39,305 nucleotides of DNA, taken from the NCBI GenBank assembly GCA_017434845.1, contig JAFSGD010000044.1, positions 1 through 39,305 on the forward strand, read 5' to 3'. A program made the position numbers and the translations under genes. Shown piece after piece: positions 32,555-39,305 of the stretch. Below the pieces are notes generated by a model, which was not told the origin of the DNA, made no database searches, and saw nothing but the letters and a program-made list of their open reading frames with translations. This DNA comes from Clostridia bacterium (GTDB lineage Bacteria; Bacillota; Clostridia; Oscillospirales; CAG-382). The first letter of the stretch is position 1; each line of letters opens with the position of its first letter.

Positions 32555-34753
32555 TTATTCTGCCTTTTTAAGCGATATTTCGGTATAGTCCAAGCCCACG
32601 TCGGCAAGTGCGTTGATTTCGCGGTCGCTGTGGGTCATAATGATTATCTGGTGCTTCTTTGCCGCCTCGGCAAGCGCGCCCGACATCATTCTCAGGCGCG
32701 AATCGTCGATGCGAACGAAGGCGTCGTCGAGAATTATCGGAACGCCGCATCCGCCGAACAGCATATCGGCAAGCGCAAGGCGAAGGCTTAAATATGCGCT
32801 GTCGCGCGTGCCTGCCGAAAGATAATCACAGCTTCGGCGGAAATCTTCGCCGTAGCTCATCGAAAGGCGGGTATCAACCTCAAACGCGCTGTATTTTCCG
32901 CCCGTTGCGGCAGAAAAATATTCATCGGCGCGCGCACCGATTCGCGGCGCAACCATGCTTTTCATATAATCGCCCGCCTCTTCAATGGCGGAAATCGCCT
33001 TTTCATAAGCCTTGTGCTTAACCGAAAGGTCGCTTATAAGCGCATTAAGCGAATCGCGCTTGCCGACCATGGTTGCGGTATCGCCGCTTTTGCCCTCTGC
33101 CTCGGCGCATTCGAGCTCATCGCGGCGGTTGCGCTCGGATAACTGCTCGAGCTGTTGGGAATAGAAGCTTATTTCCCTGTCAACAACATTCTTTTCGCGC
33201 TCGGGTGCCTTTGCACCGCTTGCCTCCTCGGCGAGCGATTCTATATCAACGCCATCGGTAGCCTTGGCGAGTTCATCCTTTTTAGAGCGCCAAACGGCAA
33301 GCTTTTCGCCGCTTTCGGCAGAAGCCGAGAGAATAAACTGTATCTGCTCGGAATAATCCGCGCCCTCGGCGGAATCAATATAAGCGCCAATGCCCGAATC
33401 GAGCTCGGATTTAAGCCTATTACAGCGCAGGCGGCTTTCATCATAAGAGCCCTTAAGCGCGCTGACTTTTCTTTCGGAATCGGCGATCTGCTTTTCGAGC
33501 GAAGGAACCCTTGCTATTGCCGCCTTAAGCTCGGAAACCGAAGCAACGCCAAGCTCCTTGGCAAGTGAATTCGGCTTTGCGAGAAACACCGCGCCGACCG
33601 ATATGAGAACAACGGCAAGCGCAATTCCCAAAAAGCCCGCGGGCGTTTTTGCAATGAAATAAACCAAAAGCCCGATTATCGCGCAGGCGATAGCCGCATA
33701 AAGCGATATGTTCCAAACCTTTTTTGCCGAATCTATTGCCTTTTGGGCGCGCTTTGCGTCTGCCGCGCCGAACGGAAGCTCGGATTTAAGCGCTTGGTTT
33801 TCCTTTTCTGCCGCGTTAAGCGATGCCGCGATGCCCTCACAGCTTCGGCTTTCGGCAACGTATTCGGTGTTTTTCGCAAACAGCGAGCGGAAAGCATCGC
33901 CGTCGTCGCGCTTTTTCAAGCCCGCCGAAGCCTTTTCGTATTCCGCCTTGGCTTCGCTTTCTTCAAGCGTTAGGCGCTTTATGCCTCTTAAACGAACGAG
34001 CGCATCGTATTTTTCAAGATTTCTGCGCTCTTCCGAAAGACCCTTGAGCTTTTCGGAGGCGTTATCTATCGTTTCGCCGCGTTTTTTTATCTCTTCGTTA
34101 AGCCTTACCACCTCGCGCCTTAACGACATCGAGGCATCTATCATTTCATCAAGCCTGTCGCGCTCGCGCTCGGCTTTGGGAATTATTCCGTTGCCCATAC
34201 GGCTTTTAAGCTCGTTTTTGGCATCGTTAAGCCGCGATATTGCCTTTTTGGTTCCGACCTGCTCGTCGGCGCTTATTGCAATATTTCTTAAGCGGTCGGC
34301 AAGAACCTCGTCCTTGCTTTGCGGTGCCGAAAGCTGACGAAAAAACAGCGTTCGCACGAAAATATCCTCGCTTACGCCAAACAAGACCTCGCCCGGAACC
34401 TCGCCGGCAAACTCGTGCCTGCCGCTTGTACGCTCGGTTATTTCAACCGTTTCCTTGCCCGATGCAGGGCAACGGCGGTGAACGGTATAGCGCACGCCGT
34501 CGGCAACGAGCTCGATGCTTCCCTCGTTGAGATCGCTGTCCCATGGGGTGTAAAGCTTCTTTTCGTTTTCGGAAAGCGATTCCTTTCTTGCGCCCGCAAA
34601 GCCATAGAAAATAAACTTTATAAACGCCGCAAGCGTAGATTTGCCGCTTTCGTTGGGTGCCGAAAGAATATTAATTCCCGAATCGAGCGTAACAACGGTA
34701 TCCTTCAGCTTTCCGAAGGAAACTATCTCTATTTTTTCGATAACAACGTTCAT
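32555..34753 (-). CDS. SbcC/Rad50-like ATPase (YhaN-like)
   Basis: A 732-residue ABC-type ATPase. Walker A is APNESGKSTLAAFIKF near residue 35; long coiled coils occupy about 160-330 and 400-600. A hydrophobic hairpin around residues 350-390 (AAIACAIIGLLVYFIA, then GIALAVVLISVGAVF) suggests membrane attachment, a feature of YhaN. The C-terminal half-site has SAGTRDSAYLSLRLALADML (signature) and PIILDDAFVRIDD (Walker B). Its ATG overlaps the stop of the phosphoesterase gene at 34753, as in yhaO-yhaN. Together they probably form an SbcCD/Mre11-Rad50-like nuclease complex in DNA repair. Confidence 0.88.
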   Translation of the reverse strand: MNVVIEKIEIVSFGKLKDTVVTLDSGINILSAPNESGKSTLAAFIKFIFYGFAGARKESLSENEKKLYTPWDSDLNEGSIELVADGVRYTVHRRCPASGKETVEITERTSGRHEFAGEVPGEVLFGVSEDIFVRTLFFRQLSAPQSKDEVLADRLRNIAISADEQVGTKKAISRLNDAKNELKSRMGNGIIPKAERERDRLDEMIDASMSLRREVVRLNEEIKKRGETIDNASEKLKGLSEERRNLEKYDALVRLRGIKRLTLEESEAKAEYEKASAGLKKRDDGDAFRSLFAKNTEYVAESRSCEGIAASLNAAEKENQALKSELPFGAADAKRAQKAIDSAKKVWNISLYAAIACAIIGLLVYFIAKTPAGFLGIALAVVLISVGAVFLAKPNSLAKELGVASVSELKAAIARVPSLEKQIADSERKVSALKGSYDESRLRCNRLKSELDSGIGAYIDSAEGADYSEQIQFILSASAESGEKLAVWRSKKDELAKATDGVDIESLAEEASGAKAPEREKNVVDREISFYSQQLEQLSERNRRDELECAEAEGKSGDTATMVGKRDSLNALISDLSVKHKAYEKAISAIEEAGDYMKSMVAPRIGARADEYFSAATGGKYSAFEVDTRLSMSYGEDFRRSCDYLSAGTRDSAYLSLRLALADMLFGGCGVPIILDDAFVRIDDSRLRMMSGALAEAAKKHQIIIMTHSDREINALADVGLDYTEISLKKAE

Positions 34754-35880
34754 TAACGCTCACCTCCCGTATAATCCACAACGCTTCGGTCCTCAAGCGC
34801 CGAAAGCCCATATTTAAGCGCAAGCGAAAGAACCCTGTATTCCTCGCTTTCGGGGTCGAGCGATTCCATTTCGGCAAGCATATTTCGGCAGAAAACGCCC
34901 TTTAACGTGTTTGTCTGCTCAAGCTCGCCAAGCTCGGGACGCACGAAAGTATTATCGGTAAGCTCGATATAATGCGGATATTCACAGCCCGAGCCTATCT
35001 CTTCGGGACGTATAACGAACGCACCCGAAAGCTCGCCCGTTAAGGTCAATCTGAGCGCGGTGTCGTCGGTGAAAAGTCTTATTGCCGAGCGAACGAGTTC
35101 AAGCGCGTGTGCCTTGTCTGCCGCGCCGCTTATATCGACCTCGGCGATCTCATAGCGCGATTTCGAAAAGCGATAGCTTTTCATATCAACGTTGCCCTTT
35201 TCGATGCTGCCGAACATTGCGCCCTTATAGCCGAGCTCGTCAAAGCTTCTGCCCTCGATACAGCCGGGGTAAGCATAATAGACTCCGTTTTCGCAAAGCA
35301 AGCCCGTTGCCTTATGTATATGGCCGAGCGCGATATAATCAAAGCCCGATTCGCCGATTTCCTTTTTTGTTATGGGGCCCGTAACCGAAGAAGCGCCCGT
35401 TGTGTCGCCGTGGCAAACGAGAATATTCACCTTGCTTTTATCAAGCCCGTTCCAGCCGACAACGGGGCTTGAAAGCATGTTTTTCGAAGTGAACCCAACC
35501 CCGTAAACGTCAACCCCGAGCTCATCGAGGTGAACGCATTCGCGCTCGCCGCCGAAAACGTGAACGTTGGCGGGAAGCTCCATCGTTTCATAAGGCGAGC
35601 CCGAAACGAGCGGATCGTGGTTGCCGGGCGCTATGAATATTTTCATATCCGAAAGCTTTGCAAACTCGCGCACCAAAAGCTCGCGCGTGTCGCGGGTGGC
35701 ATATTCGCTGTCGAAAAGGTCGCCGCTTATTATAAAAATATCCGCCTTGCGCTCGCGCGCGAACATAAGCGCCGAGGTAAACGCGGCGCGAAGCTCTGTA
35801 CGCCTTTTCTCTGCCTCACGCGGAGAATAAAGCGAAAACGGCGAATCCAAATGTATATCCGCACAATGAAACACCCTCAT
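34753..35880 (-). CDS. SbcD/Mre11-like metallophosphoesterase (YhaO-like)
   Basis: A 375-residue nuclease-type phosphoesterase. The metal-binding series is complete: FHCADIHLDSPFS (D8, H10), ISGDLFDS, APGNHD, VCHGDTT and LGHIH. The C-terminal ~130 residues form the cap domain of YhaO/SbcD proteins. It overlaps the YhaN-like gene by one base (stop/start), indicating a coupled pair. Its substrate is presumably DNA ends or hairpins, by family. It is the first gene of the operon running to dus. Confidence 0.88.
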   Translation of the reverse strand: MRVFHCADIHLDSPFSLYSPREAEKRRTELRAAFTSALMFARERKADIFIISGDLFDSEYATRDTRELLVREFAKLSDMKIFIAPGNHDPLVSGSPYETMELPANVHVFGGERECVHLDELGVDVYGVGFTSKNMLSSPVVGWNGLDKSKVNILVCHGDTTGASSVTGPITKKEIGESGFDYIALGHIHKATGLLCENGVYYAYPGCIEGRSFDELGYKGAMFGSIEKGNVDMKSYRFSKSRYEIAEVDISGAADKAHALELVRSAIRLFTDDTALRLTLTGELSGAFVIRPEEIGSGCEYPHYIELTDNTFVRPELGELEQTNTLKGVFCRNMLAEMESLDPESEEYRVLSLALKYGLSALEDRSVVDYTGGER

Positions 35881-35948
35881 TTTTTATATCTTGCTCCTTC
35901 TTTTCTATACTCTTTCGTTCTCGTTATCATCAAAAGCGCTTACGCGCT

Positions 35949-36183
35949 CGATTGAAAACACACGGTTTTCAATCGGTTTGGATGGAGGTAAGTTTTGCTT
36001 TGCAAAACAAATTATTAATTAAATAACCGTTTTTCGCAGAAAAACGTTCCTCAACTCGCATTCAAAGAATGCGAATACCACTGCTGCGAAGCAGCAATAT
36101 CACATTTTTCCAAAGGAAAAATATATCACATTCGCGTTAGCGAATATATCACTGCAATTAAAAACGGTTCACGTTTTTAATTG
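35949..36183. repeat. Array of short hairpins with ATATCAC linkers
   Basis: The ~275-base gap upstream of the YhaO-like gene has no gene. It contains consecutive perfect or near-perfect palindromes: CGATTGAAAAC/GTTTTCAATCG; GTTTTGC/GCAAAAC; CGTTTTTC/GAAAAACG; CGCATTC/GAATGCG; CTGCT/AGCAG; ATTTTTCC/GGAAAAAT; ATTCGC/GCGAAT; and GCAATTAAAAACG/CGTTTTTAATTGC. The last four are separated by the constant linker ATATCAC. Confidence 0.75.
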
Positions 36184-37012
36184 CAATAGCCGCGCTCATG
36201 GTTCCGCGGTCAACGCCCGAAAGGCGATGCGAGAAAAACCTATCGCCGTTACAGCGCGTGCAAATATCGGCAGACGAAATATTCTCGGGAGGAATGCCCA
36301 CCTGCTCGAGAATGAACCTGTTTGCAAAAACGAGGTCGAGCATGAATTTTTCGCCCTTGGGCTTAAAAAACGCCGAATAGCTTTCGTTTTTTTCGGTAAA
36401 CGCTTCGAAAAGCTCGCCTCCGACCTCATAACAACAGTTTGCTATGCAGGGGCCTATCGCGGCGATGATGTTTTCGCGCCTTGCACCCAGCTCAACCATT
36501 TTCTCAACCGCGTTAACCGTTATTCCGCCAACCGTTCCGCGCCAACCCGCGTGCACCGCGCCAACCGCTTTGCCCTCTTTATCGGCAAGAAGCACGGGAA
36601 CGCAATCGGCGGTTCTTATCGAAAGCAAAAGGTTTTTCTCTGCCGTTACCATTCCGTCAACGCCATGGTCGAACGGCTCGGCGGTCAGCCCCTTGCCGCG
36701 ATGGCTTGAATTGACCGTTTCAACGGTCGAGGTGTGGGTTTGAACGCTTCGGCAGATATCGCGCACGGTAAGCCCGAAAAGGCTTGCGGCAATAGCGTGG
36801 TTTTTCAAAACGTTTTCGCGGCTGTCCTTTATGCTTCCGTTTCCGGTTGAAAAATTAAGGCTTTCGAAAACACCCGTGCTGACACCGCCCTTTTTGGTAA
36901 AAAACGCGTGCGCTATGCCGTTTGCGGAAAAAAGACGGCTTTGATAACAGGGCACTTTTCCCTCTATATAAACAAAATCGTTCTGCAAAGCGTTCTCCCT
37001 TTCGATATCCAT
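36158..37012 (-). CDS. pgeF: Peptidoglycan editing factor PgeF (laccase-domain, YfiH)
   Basis: A 284-residue multicopper-oxidase-like (DUF152) protein. Key motifs are FTKKGGVSTG, QTHTS (His ligand), VDGMVT, SIRTADCVPVLLAD (Cys), VGAVHAGWRGTVGGI (His) and AIGPCIANCCYEVG, then the C-terminal CTRCNGDRFFSHR. The family acts as a peptidoglycan amidase/editing or purine nucleoside enzyme. The ATG at 37012 has a weak ribosome site. A TTG at 36988, preceded by AAAGGGAG at 6 bases, is a strong alternative start. Its last codons form half of a terminator hairpin (GCAATTAAAAACG/CGTTTTTAATTGC). Confidence 0.92.
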   Translation of the reverse strand: MDIERENALQNDFVYIEGKVPCYQSRLFSANGIAHAFFTKKGGVSTGVFESLNFSTGNGSIKDSRENVLKNHAIAASLFGLTVRDICRSVQTHTSTVETVNSSHRGKGLTAEPFDHGVDGMVTAEKNLLLSIRTADCVPVLLADKEGKAVGAVHAGWRGTVGGITVNAVEKMVELGARRENIIAAIGPCIANCCYEVGGELFEAFTEKNESYSAFFKPKGEKFMLDLVFANRFILEQVGIPPENISSADICTRCNGDRFFSHRLSGVDRGTMSAAIAIKNVNRF

Positions 37013-37122
37013 AATCAAACATACCTATTCATTTTGTATTATAGCAAACATTTCCGATAAACGCAACAGAAAATCCGCTCGAAAAATTTCGGTAAAAACG
37101 TGAAAAAATTTTATTATTTATC

Positions 37123-37151
37123 TTGCTAATGCAAAAACAACGTGATATAAT
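37123..37151 (+). promoter_or_regulatory. Promoter of the second GLUG gene
   Basis: TTGCTA (37123-37128), a 17-base spacer and TATAAT (37146-37151), 44 bases before the start codon. Confidence 0.75.
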
Positions 37152-37195
37152 CCCTTTTGCAAAAAATTCCCAGGCAACAAAAAGGAGAAACACAA

Positions 37196-39079
37196 ATGAA
37201 AACCAACCTCAGCAAAAGACTCGTCGGCTTGCTTCTTGCGGCAATGATGATGCTTTCTATCGTTCCCTTTGCGGCTTCTGCAGAGGGCGCAGCTTGCGAG
37301 ATTTGCGGTGAAGCATACGCAAACGGCTTCTGCCCCACGGCAGATTGCACGGGCGCCTACCAGCCCGCTGTTCTCAACGGCGACGTTTATGAAATTTCCA
37401 ATGCAGGCCAGCTTTATTGGTTTGCGGCGCTTGTTAACGGCAAGCTCGAAGGCGTTGAGCAAAACCTTTCTGCCAACGCAATTCTTTTAAATGACATTAC
37501 CGTTAACACGGGTGTTCTTGCCTCTGACGGAAACGCAAACAGCGGCGATTTCAGAATATGGACCCCGATCGCTTACACCGGAGACGGAACCAATATTCAT
37601 TATACCGGAACCTTTAACGGCAATAACAAATGCGTCAGCGGTCTTTACAGAAACAGCTATTACGAATCTTCGAATTACGAAGGCTACAACATTGCTTTTA
37701 TAGGTCAGACAATGAGCTCTGCAGTTATCAAGGATCTTACCATCAAGGATTCTTATTTCGCAGGCTATGACCACGTCGGCGGTATCGTCGGCTGGGCGGG
37801 CGGAAACACTACTTCTTCGGTTACCGTTACCAACTGCGTTAACGAAGCTTCGGTCAAGGGCTGGCAAAACGTTGGCGGCATCGTCGGCGATGCAAACTAC
37901 GGAACCTATACAAACTGCATTAATAAAGGCACTGTCTTCGTCAACAATATGGCAGGCGGTATTATCGGTAATATTTCTTACAACTCCGCTTTTACCGGCT
38001 GTGTCAATTACGGCAATATTGTTAAGATAAACACTCGCAACGGACAGATCGGCGGTTTTGTAGGATATGTTTCTGCCGCGACCCCCACGTTCAACAAATG
38101 CGGTAACGATGGCGATCTTATCTTCGACCAGAAGCTGTCCGCCGGCTCCTATATCGGCGGATTTGCAGGATACGTTCTTAACGGCAGTATGACAAACTGC
38201 TACAGCACGGGCGATCTTATAATGAATCAAGGTTACGCTGTTTCCGGCACGCACTATTACGGCGGTTTTGCAGGAAGACTCACCAATTCCTCAGTCATGG
38301 AAAACTGCTACGTTACCGGCGAGATCATCAGCACCGTTACTACCAACACCACCAATATTTATATCGGCACCGTTGCGGGCTCGGTTTATTCGAAATGCAC
38401 TCTCAATAATATCTATTATCTCCCCGACGGTTACGTTAACAGTTCGGGCACGGCAAAAACCTATGCAGCTGTTGAAAAGAACAGCACAACCTACACCCCT
38501 GTCGAAATAACCGCGGAACAGATATCGAACGGCGAGCTTTGCTATCTTCTTAACAAGGGTGTTACCGACGGCACCCAGCCCTTTTATCAGGATCTCGGCG
38601 ACGATAATAACCCCAATTTTAACACCAAGACCGTTGATAAACTCGAAACCTCGGAATACAGCGGCTATGTTAATCAAGAGGCTATTATAACCCTCGGTGC
38701 AAAAATAAACACCGACACCTCCTCACTCAGAATGGGCGCATATTACACCGCCGATTGGATCGAAGGCGAAAAGACCAGCGAAAATATTACCGACATGGGC
38801 ATTGTTTTCTATCCCGTTCACCTTCTCGGCAAAAACGAGCTTTCGCTTAAGACCGAGGGCGCACTCAAGCAGAGCGCAACCGGCATTGTTGAATACGACG
38901 CATCGAAGGTTTTCGTTGATTATGAAGCCTTCACCTTCTTCACCACCATCACAAACATTCCCGAAAAAGGTCTTGATACCGAGATCGCGTTCCGCGGCTA
39001 CGTTGTTTACGACGACGGTACTGTATTTTTCAGCGACACTCTTGCAAGAAGCTACAACTACGTTGCGGGCAGAGTTTGA
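37196..39079 (+). CDS. Secreted GLUG-repeat surface protein
   Basis: A 627-residue secreted protein. The start at 37196 is fixed by AAAGGAG 8 bases upstream. Residues 1-30 are a signal peptide ending near ASAEG. A short Cys motif (CEICG, CPTADC) precedes GLUG-type repeats at about 60-440 (HVGGIVGWAG, NVGGIVGDA, QIGGFVGYV). The C-terminal ~140 residues (ITLGAKINTD onward to the end) form a separate beta-rich domain (FYPVHLLGK, YVVYDDGTVFFSDTLARSY) seen in other Clostridial surface proteins. Unlike the protein at 20270 it has no dockerin. Attachment to the cell is therefore unclear. Confidence 0.85.
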   Translation: MKTNLSKRLVGLLLAAMMMLSIVPFAASAEGAACEICGEAYANGFCPTADCTGAYQPAVLNGDVYEISNAGQLYWFAALVNGKLEGVEQNLSANAILLNDITVNTGVLASDGNANSGDFRIWTPIAYTGDGTNIHYTGTFNGNNKCVSGLYRNSYYESSNYEGYNIAFIGQTMSSAVIKDLTIKDSYFAGYDHVGGIVGWAGGNTTSSVTVTNCVNEASVKGWQNVGGIVGDANYGTYTNCINKGTVFVNNMAGGIIGNISYNSAFTGCVNYGNIVKINTRNGQIGGFVGYVSAATPTFNKCGNDGDLIFDQKLSAGSYIGGFAGYVLNGSMTNCYSTGDLIMNQGYAVSGTHYYGGFAGRLTNSSVMENCYVTGEIISTVTTNTTNIYIGTVAGSVYSKCTLNNIYYLPDGYVNSSGTAKTYAAVEKNSTTYTPVEITAEQISNGELCYLLNKGVTDGTQPFYQDLGDDNNPNFNTKTVDKLETSEYSGYVNQEAIITLGAKINTDTSSLRMGAYYTADWIEGEKTSENITDMGIVFYPVHLLGKNELSLKTEGALKQSATGIVEYDASKVFVDYEAFTFFTTITNIPEKGLDTEIAFRGYVVYDDGTVFFSDTLARSYNYVAGRV

Positions 39080-39080
39080 G

Positions 39081-39305
39081 AAACGGGTTATTTACGCCCT
39101 TGAAATAGTTTTATATTACGATATGCCTTCCGATTATTCGGGAGGCATATTTTTTGAATAATTTTTTATTATATTTTCAAGGGCTTGAAAGAAAAACTTC
39201 GACTGCCCTACATTTGTAGGGCGACGCTCGTTTTTCTTCCAAACTAACCCCGTTTCTCTTCCTCTGCCTTCTTTATCATAAACGGGTTATTTACGCCCTT
39301 GAAAT
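39081..39305 (+). repeat. ~198-bp interspersed repeat, second copy, with start of a tandem unit
   Basis: Nearly identical to 29053-29250, including both hairpins; it begins 2 bases after the GLUG gene stop and supplies its terminator (ATATGCCTTCC/GGGAGGCATAT then TTTTTT, about 39120-39153). At 39280 a further unit begins and runs off the window. Confidence 0.85.

Noticed and set aside
35949..36183. CRISPR array
   Set aside because: The repeated linker is only 7 bases, the variable parts are palindromes, and there are no cas genes in the window.

Overview
The window looks like a chromosome segment of an anaerobic gut or rumen Clostridium-class bacterium, probably of the Oscillospiraceae/Ruminococcaceae type. 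Three things point there: type I dockerin modules on two large secreted proteins, many BspA-type leucine-rich and GLUG repeats, and Firmicutes-style ribosome binding sites and sigma-A promoters. The tmRNA encodes the tag ANNNKLAVAA. No species can be named from the sequence alone.

Positions 1 to about 16,740 form an accessory, mostly AT-rich genomic island that abuts the 3' end of the ssrA (tmRNA) gene. Its left part has the tail of one large serine recombinase and a complete second one in convergent orientation. The second seems to be the last gene of a leftward operon: KilA-N protein, small XRE regulator, zinc-motif protein and a probable PD-(D/E)XK-like nuclease. A tyrosine recombinase (5028-5867) follows. 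Immediately downstream of it a perfect 24-bp inverted repeat (5894-5917 and 6164-6187) brackets a segment with a strong outward promoter and a terminator. This has every visible part of an invertible promoter switch. In the orientation read here the promoter points away from the operon at 6209-9519 (SPFH protein with zinc ribbons, membrane protein, zinc-ribbon/CFI-box protein). Further right are a HEPN-motif protein, a second nuclease-like protein and about 1.1 kb without a convincing gene. That stretch is packed with hairpins and ends in a very strong terminator, so it is a candidate large structured RNA. A second tyrosine recombinase (13385-14443), a decayed small gene and a one-gene cassette bracketed by a 35-bp direct repeat complete the island. 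A 25-bp direct repeat (4931 and 13232, with a shorter third copy at 13302) suggests that the 8.3-kb block from the first recombinase to the RNA region moved as a unit.

Positions 16,813 to 20,093 are core genes on the minus strand: xerC-like recombinase, acyl-ACP thioesterase, smpB, a zinc-dependent phospholipase C-like protein and ssrA. SmpB and tmRNA work together in ribosome rescue.

Positions 20,270 to 29,043 hold surface and carbohydrate functions: a GLUG/dockerin protein, two small membrane proteins, a 1383-residue LRR/F5-8-like/dockerin protein, a divergent XRE regulator whose likely operators sit inside the dockerin gene's promoter, and nagB. Positions 29,511 to 37,012 are housekeeping genes on the minus strand: dus, recG, a YhaN/YhaO (SbcC/SbcD-like) pair and pgeF. 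A second GLUG surface protein lies at 37,196-39,079. Intergenic spaces in this half carry interspersed hairpin repeats, including a roughly 198-bp unit present after nagB and again after the last gene.
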